A DNA stretch of 64,000 bases from Candidatus Neomicrothrix sp. UBA2983. Lineage in GTDB: Bacteria > Actinomycetota > Acidimicrobiia > Acidimicrobiales > MedAcidi-G1. This document shows, piece after piece, positions 16,376 through 27,119 of this stretch. Under the pieces are notes generated by a model, which worked only from the letters and a program-made list of their open reading frames with translations, ran no database searches and was not told where the DNA came from. The stretch spans positions 9,510 through 73,509 of the forward strand of contig DEAL01000021.1 of the NCBI GenBank assembly GCA_002346745.1, given 5' to 3'. Both the position numbers and the translations under genes were made by a program. Within the stretch, counting starts at the first letter, position 1, and every line of letters begins with the position of its first letter.

Positions 16376-17602
16376 ATGCGCCTGCTCGTCATCACCCCGC
16401 ACCTCGAACCGGACACCGCACCCACGGGAGTCGTGGTGTCGAGGATCGTCTCGGAGCTGTGCGCAGCGGGCCACGAGGTCCACGTCGTCACGTCGCTGCC
16501 CTGGTACCGGGAGCACCGGGTCGAGGGCGACTGGCGGGGCCGGCTCGTCCGTCGGGGGCGGGCAGGAGACGCCAGCGTCGTGCGCCTCACGCCGTTCGCC
16601 GGCGACAAGGCCAGCCTGGCCAGCCGGGCACTCGGGTTCGTGGCCTTCTCGGGGGCGGCGGCACTGGCCGGCGTGGCCGCCCGCGGCCCGTTCGACGCCG
16701 TCATGGCGCTGTCCCCGCCACTGACGCTCGGACCCGCCGGTTGGCTGGCCGCCGTCCGCCACCGCTGCCCGCTGGTGCTCAACGTGCAGGACGTGTTCCC
16801 CGACGTGGCGATCGACGTCGGCGCCCTGACCTCTCCCCGTGCGATCGGACTGTTCCGGTGGCTGGAGCGCCTCTGCTACCGGCGGGCCACCGCCGTCACC
16901 GTCCTCTCCGAGGACCTGGCGGCGAACGTCGGGGCGAAGGTCCCCGAGGGTCGGACCAGGATCGAGGTGATCCCCAACTTCGTGGACACGACGGCCATCG
17001 TGCCGGCCGACCGGGACACCCCGTACCGCCGGGAACACGGTCTGGGCGACCGCACGGTCGTGATGTACGCCGGCAACCTGGGGCACTCCCAGTCGCTGGA
17101 CCTGCTGGTCGAGGCGGCTCGTCGGCACCGCGACCGTGACGACCTGGCGTACGTGGTCAACGGTGGCGGCGTGGCGGCAGCGGACCTGCGGCGCGAGGCC
17201 GCCGACCTCCCGAACCTCACCGTCGTCGACTACCAGCCGGCGGCGCGGGTCCCCGAGGTGCTCGCCTCGGCCGATGTCCACGTCGTGCCGCTCAAGCGGG
17301 GGCTTGCGGCCAGCAGCGTCCCCTCCAAGACCTACGCGGCACTGGCCGCCGGTCGGCCGCTCCTCGCCAGCATCGACGAGGGGAGCGAGGTCGCCCGGGT
17401 CGTGGAGGAGTCCGGGGCCGGCCTGGCCGTCCCACCCGACGACCCCGAGGCGTTCGTCGCCGCCGTCGAGGAACTCGTGGACGACCCGGAGCGTCGCCGT
17501 GCGATGGGGGTCCGGGGCCGGGCCTGGGCCGAGCGGTGTGCGTCGCCGGCGTCGGCTGCGGAGGCATACGCACGGCTCTTCGCCGAACTCGGTTCGGGCT
17601 GA
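16376..17602 (+). CDS. Family 4 glycosyltransferase, WbuB-like
   Basis: Seen: 408 aa; LLVITPHLEPDTAPTGVVVS at the N-terminus and LPWYREH, as in WbuB/colanic-acid-type transferases; LNVQDVFPDVAIDVG; GNLGHSQSLDLLVEAA; donor site VPLKRGLAASSVPSKTYAAL in place of the simple EGFG block. Such enzymes use a nucleotide-activated amino or neutral sugar to extend a repeat unit. It lies 6 nt after the preceding GT gene and is the last member of the LCP-GT-GT-GT run. Confidence 0.85.
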   Translation: MRLLVITPHLEPDTAPTGVVVSRIVSELCAAGHEVHVVTSLPWYREHRVEGDWRGRLVRRGRAGDASVVRLTPFAGDKASLASRALGFVAFSGAAALAGVAARGPFDAVMALSPPLTLGPAGWLAAVRHRCPLVLNVQDVFPDVAIDVGALTSPRAIGLFRWLERLCYRRATAVTVLSEDLAANVGAKVPEGRTRIEVIPNFVDTTAIVPADRDTPYRREHGLGDRTVVMYAGNLGHSQSLDLLVEAARRHRDRDDLAYVVNGGGVAAADLRREAADLPNLTVVDYQPAARVPEVLASADVHVVPLKRGLAASSVPSKTYAALAAGRPLLASIDEGSEVARVVEESGAGLAVPPDDPEAFVAAVEELVDDPERRRAMGVRGRAWAERCASPASAAEAYARLFAELGSG

Positions 17603-17633
17603 ACGACGCCCGCTGATCCGGGGCGCGTGCCGG

Positions 17634-17639
17634 TAGCGT
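17634..17639 (+). promoter_or_regulatory. -10 box (TAGCGT), leaderless promoter candidate
   Basis: TAGCGT, 9 nt before the ATG at 17649; no SD. Confidence 0.45.
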
Positions 17640-17648
17640 GTCCGGCCG

Positions 17649-18329
17649 ATGGCACGTGGAGATTCAGCGAAGAAGGTCGCGCGCGCCGCACGGGTGGGAG
17701 CCTCGGGCGGGAGCGGAGAGCGACGGGCAATCGGGTTCCCCCTTGCGATGGTGCTCGTCATCGTCCTGGGCGTGGCCCTCGTGGCCTTCGCCCGATCGGG
17801 ACGCGAGGCCACCTCGGCCCCGCGTCTGGGCGACCACTGGCACTCGGCCTACGACATCTACGTCTGCGACACCTTCCGGGCCAAGATCGTGGACGAGACC
17901 GACCCCAACGGGATCCACACCCACGGTGACGGCCTCATGCACATCCACCCCTTCAACTCGCTGGCCTCCGGCAAGAACGCCACCATCGGACAGTTCTTCT
18001 CCGCCTACGGCGGCCGGATCGACGACACGTCACTCGTCCTCGACACCGGCGAGGAGATCGTCGAGGGCGGCGACTGCGGTGGTGAGCCCACGGTGCTCAA
18101 GGTGGCCCGCTTCGACGCCCAGGACCGCGACCGGGCACCCGACGTGGTCACCGAGGACCTTGCCGACGTCCGGTACCTCAAGAACCTCGAGGCGTTCACG
18201 ATCGCCTTCGTCCCCGAGGGCGTCGAGCCGCCGGCCCCGCGTGCCGAGCGCTTCACCTTCCTCGAGACGGTCGACCCGAGGGCGCTGAGCTCGAACGGCG
18301 CGGGCACCCCGACGACCACCGAGGGCTAG
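17649..18329 (+). CDS. Membrane-anchored His-rich protein of unknown function
   Basis: Seen: 226 aa; basic N-terminus, one membrane segment at about 30-48, then an extracytoplasmic domain. The domain opens with a dense histidine cluster: H63 and H65 in DHWHSAYD, C73, and H90, H92, H98 and H100 in the stretch IHTHGDGLMHIHP. A second cysteine, C143, lies in GGDCGGEP. The pattern suggests metal binding (copper or zinc) or a disulfide, but I know of no assigned function. I recall similar uncharacterised proteins in other Actinobacteria. It has its own leaderless promoter and sits between glycan genes, which may be incidental. The C-terminus is a Thr-rich tail. Confidence 0.7.
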   Translation: MARGDSAKKVARAARVGASGGSGERRAIGFPLAMVLVIVLGVALVAFARSGREATSAPRLGDHWHSAYDIYVCDTFRAKIVDETDPNGIHTHGDGLMHIHPFNSLASGKNATIGQFFSAYGGRIDDTSLVLDTGEEIVEGGDCGGEPTVLKVARFDAQDRDRAPDVVTEDLADVRYLKNLEAFTIAFVPEGVEPPAPRAERFTFLETVDPRALSSNGAGTPTTTEG

Positions 18330-18339
18330 GTCCGTCGCC

Positions 18340-19341
18340 GTGCGGGCGATCGTGCTGGTCGGCGGCTTCGGGACCCGCCTGCGCCCACTCACCAGCGACC
18401 GGCCCAAGCAGATGCTGCCGGTCGTGGACCGGCCCATGATCGAGCACGTCGTCGGCCACCTGGCCGCCAACGGCGTCGACGAGGTCGTGCTCTCCCTGGG
18501 CTTCCTGCCCGACGCCTTCCGCGAGGCCTACCCGGACGGCGCCTGCGCCGGCGTGCCGCTGCACTACGCGGTCGAACCGGAGCCCCTCGACACCGCCGGG
18601 GCCATCCGGTTCGCCGCCGAGGACGCCGGCATCGACGACACGTTCCTGGTCCTCAACGGCGACGTCCTGACCGACCTCCCGTTCGGCGAACTCGTCGAGG
18701 CGCATCGGGCGACGGGCGCCGAGGGCACGATCTCGCTCACCCCGGTCGACGACCCCTCCCGCTACGGCGTGGTCCCGACCGACGGGTTGGGCCGGGTGCT
18801 GGGCTTCGTCGAGAAGCCGGCCCCGGGCGAGGCGCCGTGCAACTGGATCAACGCCGGCACCTACGTCCTCCAGCCTTCGGTGCTCGACCGCATCCAGTCG
18901 GGCCGGCGGGTGTCGGTGGAGCGCGAGGTCTTCCCGGCCATGGCGGCCGACGGCGCCCTCTTCGGCTACCAGTCGACCGCCTACTGGGTCGACACCGGGA
19001 CGCCCGAGGCCTACCTCGGCGTCCAGCTCGACCTCCTCGACGGCGTGCGCGGGCCGAGCCTCCCGGGCGTGGACGTGAAGGCGACGGTCGACGGCGCCGA
19101 CGTCAATCGGTCCGTCGTCGGTCCCGGCGCCGTGGTCGCCGCGGGAGCCCGGGTCGTCGACTCGGTGGTCATGGCCGGCGCCTCGATCGGTGAGGGGGCG
19201 GTGGTCGAGGGTTCGCTGGTCGGCTCGGGAGCGACGGTCGGCCGGGACGCCCGGTTGCTCGAACTCACGGTCGTCGGGCACGGTGGTGCCGTGGAAGCCG
19301 GAGAGCGACTCGTCGCCACACGCCGGCCCGACGAGGGCTGA
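18340..19341 (+). CDS. NDP-sugar pyrophosphorylase, likely mannose-1-phosphate guanylyltransferase
   Basis: Joins GTP (or another NTP) and a sugar-1-phosphate to give an NDP-sugar; in Actinobacteria this architecture usually makes GDP-mannose. Seen: 333 aa; N-terminal GGFGTRLRPLT with the catalytic Arg; PKQMLPVVDRPM; LNGDVLTDL holding a metal-binding Asp; FVEKP; then a left-handed beta-helix of hexapeptide repeats from about residue 245 (GPGAVVAAGARVV and onward). Glucose-1-phosphate thymidylyl- or uridylyltransferase is the alternative. The presence of manA, a phosphohexomutase, gmd and rmd in the window argues for GDP-mannose. It starts 10 nt after the preceding stop, with no SD. Confidence 0.85.
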   Translation: MRAIVLVGGFGTRLRPLTSDRPKQMLPVVDRPMIEHVVGHLAANGVDEVVLSLGFLPDAFREAYPDGACAGVPLHYAVEPEPLDTAGAIRFAAEDAGIDDTFLVLNGDVLTDLPFGELVEAHRATGAEGTISLTPVDDPSRYGVVPTDGLGRVLGFVEKPAPGEAPCNWINAGTYVLQPSVLDRIQSGRRVSVEREVFPAMAADGALFGYQSTAYWVDTGTPEAYLGVQLDLLDGVRGPSLPGVDVKATVDGADVNRSVVGPGAVVAAGARVVDSVVMAGASIGEGAVVEGSLVGSGATVGRDARLLELTVVGHGGAVEAGERLVATRRPDEG

Positions 19342-19356
19342 GGGGCGGACACCGCC

Positions 19357-20307
19357 GTGCGCGCCGTCGTCACCGGGGGTACCGGCTTCATCGGCTCGGC
19401 GCTGGTCGACCGACTCCTCGCTGACGGCCACGAGGTCGTGGTGCTCGACGACCTCTCGACTGGGAGCGAGGCCAACCTGGTCGACGCCCGGGTCGGTGCA
19501 CCCGAACGACTCCGCCTGGAGGTGGTGGACCTTCGAGACGACCGGTCCATCGACGTCGTCGAGGCGGCGGGTGCCGAGGTCGTGTTCCACCTCGCCGCCC
19601 AGGCCGACGTCCGTGCCTCGGTGGCCGACCCGATCGACGACGCCACGGTCAACGTGCTCGGCACGATCCGGGTACTCGAGGGCGCACGACGTTCGGGTGC
19701 CCGCAAGGTCGTCCTGGCCTCGAGCGGGGGGACGTTGTATGGCGATGCCGACCCGGCGCTGCTGCCGTTCGACGAATCGGTCGCCCACCGGCCCGAGAGC
19801 CCCTACGGCGGTTCGAAGTCGGCCGCCGGCACCTATCTGCGGGTCTACGAGGCCCTCTACGGGTTGTCATGGACGGAGTTGGCGCTGGCCAACGTGTATG
19901 GCCCTCGCCAGGACCCACACGGAGAGGCGGGCGTTGTGGCCATCTTCGCTGGGAGGTTGCTGGCGGGCGATCCGTGCACCGTCTTCGGGACGGGTGACCA
20001 GACCCGCGACTTCGTGTTCGTGGACGACGTGGCCGAGGCGTTCATCGCCGCCGCCGACACCGGCGACGGGTGCCTGTTCAACATCGGAACGGGCGTCGAG
20101 TCCTCCGTGAACGACCTCTACTCGACGATGGCGTCCACGATCGGCGGTCCGTCCGAACCGGGTCGTGCACCTGCCCGACACGGCGAACTCGAGCGGTCGG
20201 CACTCGACCCGGGCCATGCCGCCCAGGTTCTCGGCTGGAGGCCGACCACCGACCTTTCAGAGGGCGTGCGCCGGACCATCCACTGGTTCCGGCAGGTGAG
20301 TCGCTAG
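19357..20307 (+). CDS. NAD-dependent sugar-nucleotide epimerase/dehydratase (GalE-like)
   Basis: Extended short-chain dehydrogenase. Seen: 316 aa; TGGTGFIGSALVDRLL at residue 6; AAQADVRASVADP; the catalytic Ser region LASSGGTLYG; and Y-x3-K as YGGSKSAA, all matching UDP-glucose 4-epimerase-like proteins. Whether the substrate is UDP-glucose, UDP-GlcNAc or another sugar is not shown. Its stop shares the palindrome CTAG with the convergent cofE stop, so the two genes overlap by 4 nt. Confidence 0.85.
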   Translation: MRAVVTGGTGFIGSALVDRLLADGHEVVVLDDLSTGSEANLVDARVGAPERLRLEVVDLRDDRSIDVVEAAGAEVVFHLAAQADVRASVADPIDDATVNVLGTIRVLEGARRSGARKVVLASSGGTLYGDADPALLPFDESVAHRPESPYGGSKSAAGTYLRVYEALYGLSWTELALANVYGPRQDPHGEAGVVAIFAGRLLAGDPCTVFGTGDQTRDFVFVDDVAEAFIAAADTGDGCLFNIGTGVESSVNDLYSTMASTIGGPSEPGRAPARHGELERSALDPGHAAQVLGWRPTTDLSEGVRRTIHWFRQVSR

Positions 20308-21011
20308 CGGAAGAGGTCCTCGTCGGGACGTCGGACCAGATCCTCTGAGACGCTGCCGGACCCCAACCAGTCCGGCTCCAACTCCCGTACGACCGCCACG
20401 GCGATCCCCGACGACTTGCCCATCACCAGTTCGGCAGCCGCCGCCACTTCGTCAGCGACCGCCACTTCGGTGACCTGCAGCTCGCGGCCCAGGGCGTCCT
20501 CGGTGCCGCGCAGGTCGACCACTGGACGAAGGCCGGCCACGCCGATGGCGACGTCGGTGACCCCTCGCCGCCACGGTCGGCCGAAGGTGTCGCTGACGAC
20601 CACGGCCACGTCGACCCCGAACCGGTGGACCAGGGCGTCGCGAAGGCGGCGGGCCGAGCGGTCCGGGTCCTCGGGCAGCAGCGCCGCCCAGCCCTCCTCG
20701 ACGTTCGAGAGGTCGACGCCGGCGTTGGCACAGACCAGGCCGTGGCGGGTCTCGGCGATGACCAGATCGCCCCGCCGGCGGAGGATCCGCACCGACTCCG
20801 ACTCGACGAGCGGCTTGTGGCCGGTGGCGGGATCGACCTCCACCAGCCGGCCCTCCGCCTTGGAGACGACCTTCTGGGTCACGACGACGACGTCGCCCTC
20901 CTCCAGTCCGATCGCCGTTGCACAGGCGTCAGCGACCATGCCGGCCAGGTCGTCCCCGGGTCGGACCTCGGGAAGCCCGGGAACCGGGATCACACGGATT
21001 CCGTCGGTCAT
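20304..21011 (-). CDS. cofE: Coenzyme F420-0:L-glutamate ligase
   Basis: Adds gamma-linked glutamates to F420-0 with GTP, forming the polyglutamyl tail of the deazaflavin cofactor. Seen: 235 aa; PVPGLPEVRPGDDLA; VVTQKVVSKAEGR; ETRHGLVCANAGVD; and SDTFGRPWRRGVTDVAIG, the conserved core of CofE. Mycobacterial FbiB carries an extra C-terminal FMN-binding reductase domain that is missing here, so the reduction step must be done elsewhere. It overlaps cofD by ATGA, implying translational coupling. It is the last gene of the rmd-gmd-cofD-cofE transcript. Confidence 0.94.
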   Translation of the reverse strand: MTDGIRVIPVPGLPEVRPGDDLAGMVADACATAIGLEEGDVVVVTQKVVSKAEGRLVEVDPATGHKPLVESESVRILRRRGDLVIAETRHGLVCANAGVDLSNVEEGWAALLPEDPDRSARRLRDALVHRFGVDVAVVVSDTFGRPWRRGVTDVAIGVAGLRPVVDLRGTEDALGRELQVTEVAVADEVAAAAELVMGKSSGIAVAVVRELEPDWLGSGSVSEDLVRRPDEDLFR

Positions 21012-21934
21012 GCGATCGCCTCCAGAGTGACCTTGGCCAGGGCGGCGGCGACCTCGGGCGTGTGCATCACCGTGTCGGTGACCACGCAGCGGACGCCACC
21101 AGCCTCGACCTCCGGAGCGAGGTCGGCGTCCACGACGTCGATGACCATCGTGCCGACCAGATCGCGGTAGTGGCGGGCCACACCGACGGCCGACGACTCA
21201 TGGCCCAGTTCGGCGAGCATCCGGTCGGCGGGGCCCTTGAGGGCGGCGCCACCGACGATGGGGGAGACGGCCACGGTCGACGACCGGCGGTCGGCCACGG
21301 CTTCCGAGACGCCGGGCACGGCGAGGATCGGGTCGACCGAAACCAGGGGGTTCGACGGGGCAATCACCACGGTCTCCGCATCGGTGATCGCCTCGAGGAC
21401 GCCGGGTCCGGGCCGGGCCGAAGCGGCACCATCGAAGCGGATGGCGGCCACCGGGACGTCGTGGCGCATTCCCACGAAGTACTCCTGGAAGCCGACCTCG
21501 GTTCCATCGCCGAGTGTCACCATGGTGCGCAGCCGGTCCTCGGTGGCGGGCAGCAACCGGACCCCGATCTCCCAGGCGGCGGCGATCTCGGCGGTCACCT
21601 GTGCCAGGCCCGCCCCCTCGGCGAGGCGTCCCGTCCGGTGGAGGTGGGTGGCCAGGTCGCGGTCGCCGAGGCGGAACCAGGTTGGCCCGCCGTAGCGGTC
21701 GAGGGCGTCCATGGCCTGCCAGGTCTCGCCGGCCAGTCCCCAGCCCGTCTCGGCATTGTCGCCGCCCCCGAGCGTGTAGGTGACCGTGTCCAGGTCAGGA
21801 GAGATGTTAAGTCCGTGGAGCACGAGGTCGTCGGCCACGTTCGCCACGACCGCGACGTCTCGTGGATCCACCACGCGGACGAGTCCCCGCAGCAGCCGGG
21901 CTGCCCCGACGCCTCCGGCGAGGACCGTGATCAC
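21008..21934 (-). CDS. cofD: 2-phospho-L-lactate transferase (F420 biosynthesis; FbiA)
   Basis: Joins the phospholactyl or phosphoenolpyruvyl moiety to the deazaflavin FO, giving F420-0 or dehydro-F420-0. Seen: 308 aa; ITVLAGGVGAARLLRGL at the N-terminus; VANVADDLVLHGLNISPDLD; TYTLGGGDNAETGWGL; and IAPSNPLVSVDPILAVPG, all hallmark blocks. The GTG start lies 7 nt after the gmd stop. Together with cofE it shows that the organism makes F420, as known for Acidimicrobiia and mycobacteria; the FO synthase genes are not in this window. Confidence 0.95.
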   Translation of the reverse strand: MITVLAGGVGAARLLRGLVRVVDPRDVAVVANVADDLVLHGLNISPDLDTVTYTLGGGDNAETGWGLAGETWQAMDALDRYGGPTWFRLGDRDLATHLHRTGRLAEGAGLAQVTAEIAAAWEIGVRLLPATEDRLRTMVTLGDGTEVGFQEYFVGMRHDVPVAAIRFDGAASARPGPGVLEAITDAETVVIAPSNPLVSVDPILAVPGVSEAVADRRSSTVAVSPIVGGAALKGPADRMLAELGHESSAVGVARHYRDLVGTMVIDVVDADLAPEVEAGGVRCVVTDTVMHTPEVAAALAKVTLEAIA

Positions 21935-21941
21935 GGGTGGG

Positions 21942-23861
<1,920 letters not shown>

Positions 23862-23865
<4 letters not shown>

Positions 23866-23894
23866 GGGCGTTGGCAGGGGTCGGGTGGGAGCAC
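23862..23894 (-). CDS. Candidate leaderless leader ORF (10 codons) coupled to rmd
   Basis: A GTG lies 6 nt after TAGGGT on the minus strand. The frame reads MLPPDPCQRP and its TGA overlaps the rmd ATG as ATGA. rmd has no SD of its own (its upstream region is C-rich), so reinitiation after this peptide would be a way to translate rmd. Not known to be expressed. Confidence 0.35.
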
Positions 23895-23900
23895 GGCAGC

Positions 23901-23906
23901 ACCCTA
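23901..23906 (-). promoter_or_regulatory. -10 box (TAGGGT) for the rmd-gmd-cofD-cofE operon
   Basis: Minus-strand TAGGGT, 6 nt before the leader GTG at 23894. It is divergent from the identical hexamer TAGGGT at 23949 on the plus strand. Confidence 0.5.
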
Positions 23907-23948
23907 GACGGCGGGTCCGCCTGCGCCGATGGCCGATGCCCTCGGGAC

Positions 23949-23954
23949 TAGGGT
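23949..23954 (+). promoter_or_regulatory. -10 box (TAGGGT), leaderless promoter candidate
   Basis: TAGGGT, 9 nt before the GTG at 23964; no SD. Confidence 0.45.
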
Positions 23955-23963
23955 CCGGGTTCC

Positions 23964-26900
23964 GTGGACACCGACCCGAGCGACGGCCGGCAGGGCGCCG
24001 GCGATCCGGCCGCGGCGGGTCGGGAGGCGGGTCCCCGGGCGACCTCCCCCTCCCCGCTCGTCGGTCTCGTCCTCGTGGCCCACGACCCGGGTGACTGGTT
24101 CGAAGAGGTCCTCACTGCCGTAGGTGTCCAGGACCACCATGACCTCGAGGTGCTGGTCGTCGACGCTGGCCGCCGGGCGGGGCTGGCCGAGCGCGTCGCC
24201 GGCATCCTGCCCTGGGCCGAGGTCGTGGACGCGCCGAACGCACCCGGATTCGGTGCGGCCGCCAACGTGGCCCTGGGGCGGAAGCGCCGTGCCGCCTTCC
24301 ACCTCTTCATGCACGACGACCTGGTGCTCGACGGGACGGCCGTCCGTCGCCTCGTCGAGTGCGCCCTCGAGGTGAATGCGGGTGTCGTGGGCCCCAAGGT
24401 GCTCGACGGCGCCGACCCCCGGTACCTCGAGGACATGGGGTGCTGGGTCGATCGCTACGGCGGCGGCGTGCCCCGCTTCGAGTCGGGCGAGTTGGACCAG
24501 GGTCAGTACGACGCGGAGCGGGAGGTCTTCGCCTGCGCCGAGTCGGCGGTGCTCGTCCGTTCGGACCTGTTCGAGGCCGTGGGTGGCTTCGATCCGGAGG
24601 TCCGCTTCCTCGACGGCGCCCTGGACCTCTGCTGGCGTTCCCGCCTCGTCGGCGCCGCGGTCGTGACCGCGCCGACCGCTGTCGGCCGCAGCGTGGGGGG
24701 GCGTCGCACCCGTCGCCGCCGCACCGATCCCCAGCGCCTGCATCCCCGCCACCGGCTCCGGATGACGCTCGTCAACCAGGACCCCGTGCAGCGGTCGATC
24801 GCCCTCGTCGAGCTCGCACTGGCGACCGTGTTCGGCGCCCTCTACGGGCTCCTGGTCGGCCGCTTCCGGCACGTCCGGGGCCTGTTGGCGGCCTGGCCCT
24901 GGAACCTCCGGCGCCTGGCCTCGGCACGGGAGCGCCGTGCGACCATCGCCGGCCACTTCGGCAGCGACCACACACGGCTCTACGTCCGACACGACGTTCC
25001 GCACCGGTCGTTCCACCGGGCGGTCACGGGTCGGGCCTCGGTCGGCACGGGAGCCGAGGCACCGGGGCGGCTGCGACTCCACCAGTTGTGGTCGGCGCTG
25101 CTCGGTCCGGGTGGGATCACGCTGCTGCTGGGCGCCGCTGTGCTGGGGTTCGGCTCACGGCACCTGCTCACCCGGGGTCTTCCGGCTATCGGTCGCTTTC
25201 AGGCCCTGCCGGACGACGCGCTCGACCTCGCCCGGTCGTGGTGGACCGGGTGGCGTCCGTCCGGAACCGGGGTGGACGCACCTCCGACGGAGGGATTCGC
25301 CCTGCTCGGCCTGCTCGACGGTCCGTTCCCGTGGGGGAGCGAGGTGCTCCTGGCGGCGGCGGTGCTCTCGGCCTTCCCGCTCGGGGCGGTGGGCGTGTGG
25401 CGCCTGGTCCGCCCCATCGGCGGGGGACGGTCGCGCGCCGTCGCTGTGCTCACCTACCTGGCGGTGCCGGTGCCGTACAACGCGCTGGCAGAGGGCCGGA
25501 TCGCCCCCCTGGCCGCCTACGCCGCCCTGCCCTGGGTCGCCCAACGCCTCGCCATCGCCCAGGGGGTCGTTCCCTACGGCCGCCGGGGTGGCGTGCCGGG
25601 GCCCGGTGCACGCCTCGGCGGACTCTGGGGCGAGGTGCTCGTGGGGGGACTCGTCGTGGCGGCCGCGGCGGGTGTCGAGCCCTCGACGGCCGTGCTCGGC
25701 GGGGTGGTCCTCGCAGGACTGGTGGTCGGCAGCGTGCTGGCGGGCAGCCCCGCCGGGGTGCCCCGGCTGCTCCTGGTGGCCTTCGGTGCCTGTGTGGTGG
25801 CGTCCCTCCTGCACCTGCCGCGCCTCGACCGCCTTCCGGACGGCGACCTCGCCGCGGCCTTCGTCGATCCCAGCCACTGGCCGGCCGGCGACCTCGGCGC
25901 GGCGGCCATCCTGCGGCTCGACACCGGAACGTTCGTCGCCGGCAGGTTGGGATGGGCGCTCCTGGTCATCCCCGCCATCGCCCTCCTCACCGCCGACGGG
26001 TGGCGCCTCGCCCTCGTCGTCCGGTCCTGGATGGTCGCCGCCGGCGGCTTCGGTCTGGCGTGGGTGCTCGATCAGGGCTGGTGGGCGGGGCCGATGCCGG
26101 CGGCCGAACTGGTGCTGGTCCCCGCGGCCCTGGGACTGGCCTGGGCGGCAGCCGTGGGCGCTGCCGCCATCGGCGTCGGCACCCTCGACCGGGCGTTCGG
26201 ATGGCGCCATGCCCTTCCGCCGCTGGCAGCGCTGGCGCTGCTGGTGGCGGTGGCACCGGTGGTGGCGTCCTCGCTGGACGGCCGGTGGGGCCTTCCCGAA
26301 CGCGGCCTCGACGCAGCGGTCCCGGTCTTCGAGGTGGAGGGCGACGCAGACGACATCGAGGGGAGCCGTGAGACCCCGCGTGTGCTCTGGCTGGGCGAGC
26401 CCTCCGTCCTGCCGGCGGCGGGCGTCGACCTCGGAGACGGCCTGGCGTTCGCGGTGACGGACGGACCCGCAGACCTGCTCGACCAGGTGCCGCTCCGGCT
26501 CGTCGACGGTGAGGGACTCAGCGGGGTACACGACGCCGTCCGCACCCTGCTGGCGGGCACGACCAGCCGCGTCGGCGGACTGCTCGCCGGATGGGGCGTC
26601 CAGTACGTGGCGGTGGTCGAGCGGGGTGCAGCGGCGCCCTACACGGCGGTCGAGTCGCCGGCGCCTGACGCCCTGCTCGCGTCGCTCCACCGGCAACTGG
26701 ACCTCGAGCGCGTCGAGGGCCTGAACCGGGCGGTGGCCGTGTTCGCCAACCCGGTCGCGGAACCGGTGCACGCCGTGGTCCGCGACCGCACGGGTCGGGC
26801 GGTTCCGGTCGACCTGGGCCGACCCGGCTGGGGTCGCCTGGAGGCCACCATGGTCGTCGCCGGCAGCTACCGGGCGGCGATCGGGCCCGAGGGCTGGTGG

Positions 26901-27119
26901 CGCATCGAGGACCACGATGGCGAGGCAGAGCCGGTCGAGGACGGGGCGCCGGTCCTGGCGACCGCGAGGGTCGACGCCGGCGATCGGCTGGTGCTCGTGC
27001 TCGACGACGACCGGACCTCGACAGGTTCCCGGACGCGACAGTTGGCGATACTGGCGCTGGCGGTGCTTGCCACCAGCTGGGCGCACCTGGGCCGGGCACG
27101 GTCGGGGCTGGAACGATGA
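23964..27119 (+). CDS. Giant membrane family 2 glycosyltransferase
   Basis: Seen: 1051 aa. Residues about 30-270 are a GT-A domain: VGLVLVAHDPGDWFEEVL, MHDDLVLDG for the metal/donor site, and a FDPEVRFLDGALDLCWRSR block where the catalytic acid would lie. A first hydrophobic stretch is near 275-305, followed by many membrane segments from about 390 to 770. A hydrophilic, probably extracytoplasmic, domain runs to about 1030, and a last hydrophobic helix ends the protein. Homologues of this size next to a DUF5719 gene are common in Actinobacteria; their exact product is not established as far as I know. A role in wall or glycolipid glycan synthesis is inferred. It is followed by an ATGA overlap with the DUF5719-like gene. 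Confidence 0.8.
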   Translation: MDTDPSDGRQGAGDPAAAGREAGPRATSPSPLVGLVLVAHDPGDWFEEVLTAVGVQDHHDLEVLVVDAGRRAGLAERVAGILPWAEVVDAPNAPGFGAAANVALGRKRRAAFHLFMHDDLVLDGTAVRRLVECALEVNAGVVGPKVLDGADPRYLEDMGCWVDRYGGGVPRFESGELDQGQYDAEREVFACAESAVLVRSDLFEAVGGFDPEVRFLDGALDLCWRSRLVGAAVVTAPTAVGRSVGGRRTRRRRTDPQRLHPRHRLRMTLVNQDPVQRSIALVELALATVFGALYGLLVGRFRHVRGLLAAWPWNLRRLASARERRATIAGHFGSDHTRLYVRHDVPHRSFHRAVTGRASVGTGAEAPGRLRLHQLWSALLGPGGITLLLGAAVLGFGSRHLLTRGLPAIGRFQALPDDALDLARSWWTGWRPSGTGVDAPPTEGFALLGLLDGPFPWGSEVLLAAAVLSAFPLGAVGVWRLVRPIGGGRSRAVAVLTYLAVPVPYNALAEGRIAPLAAYAALPWVAQRLAIAQGVVPYGRRGGVPGPGARLGGLWGEVLVGGLVVAAAAGVEPSTAVLGGVVLAGLVVGSVLAGSPAGVPRLLLVAFGACVVASLLHLPRLDRLPDGDLAAAFVDPSHWPAGDLGAAAILRLDTGTFVAGRLGWALLVIPAIALLTADGWRLALVVRSWMVAAGGFGLAWVLDQGWWAGPMPAAELVLVPAALGLAWAAAVGAAAIGVGTLDRAFGWRHALPPLAALALLVAVAPVVASSLDGRWGLPERGLDAAVPVFEVEGDADDIEGSRETPRVLWLGEPSVLPAAGVDLGDGLAFAVTDGPADLLDQVPLRLVDGEGLSGVHDAVRTLLAGTTSRVGGLLAGWGVQYVAVVERGAAAPYTAVESPAPDALLASLHRQLDLERVEGLNRAVAVFANPVAEPVHAVVRDRTGRAVPVDLGRPGWGRLEATMVVAGSYRAAIGPEGWWRIEDHDGEAEPVEDGAPVLATARVDAGDRLVLVLDDDRTSTGSRTRQLAILALAVLATSWAHLGRARSGLER

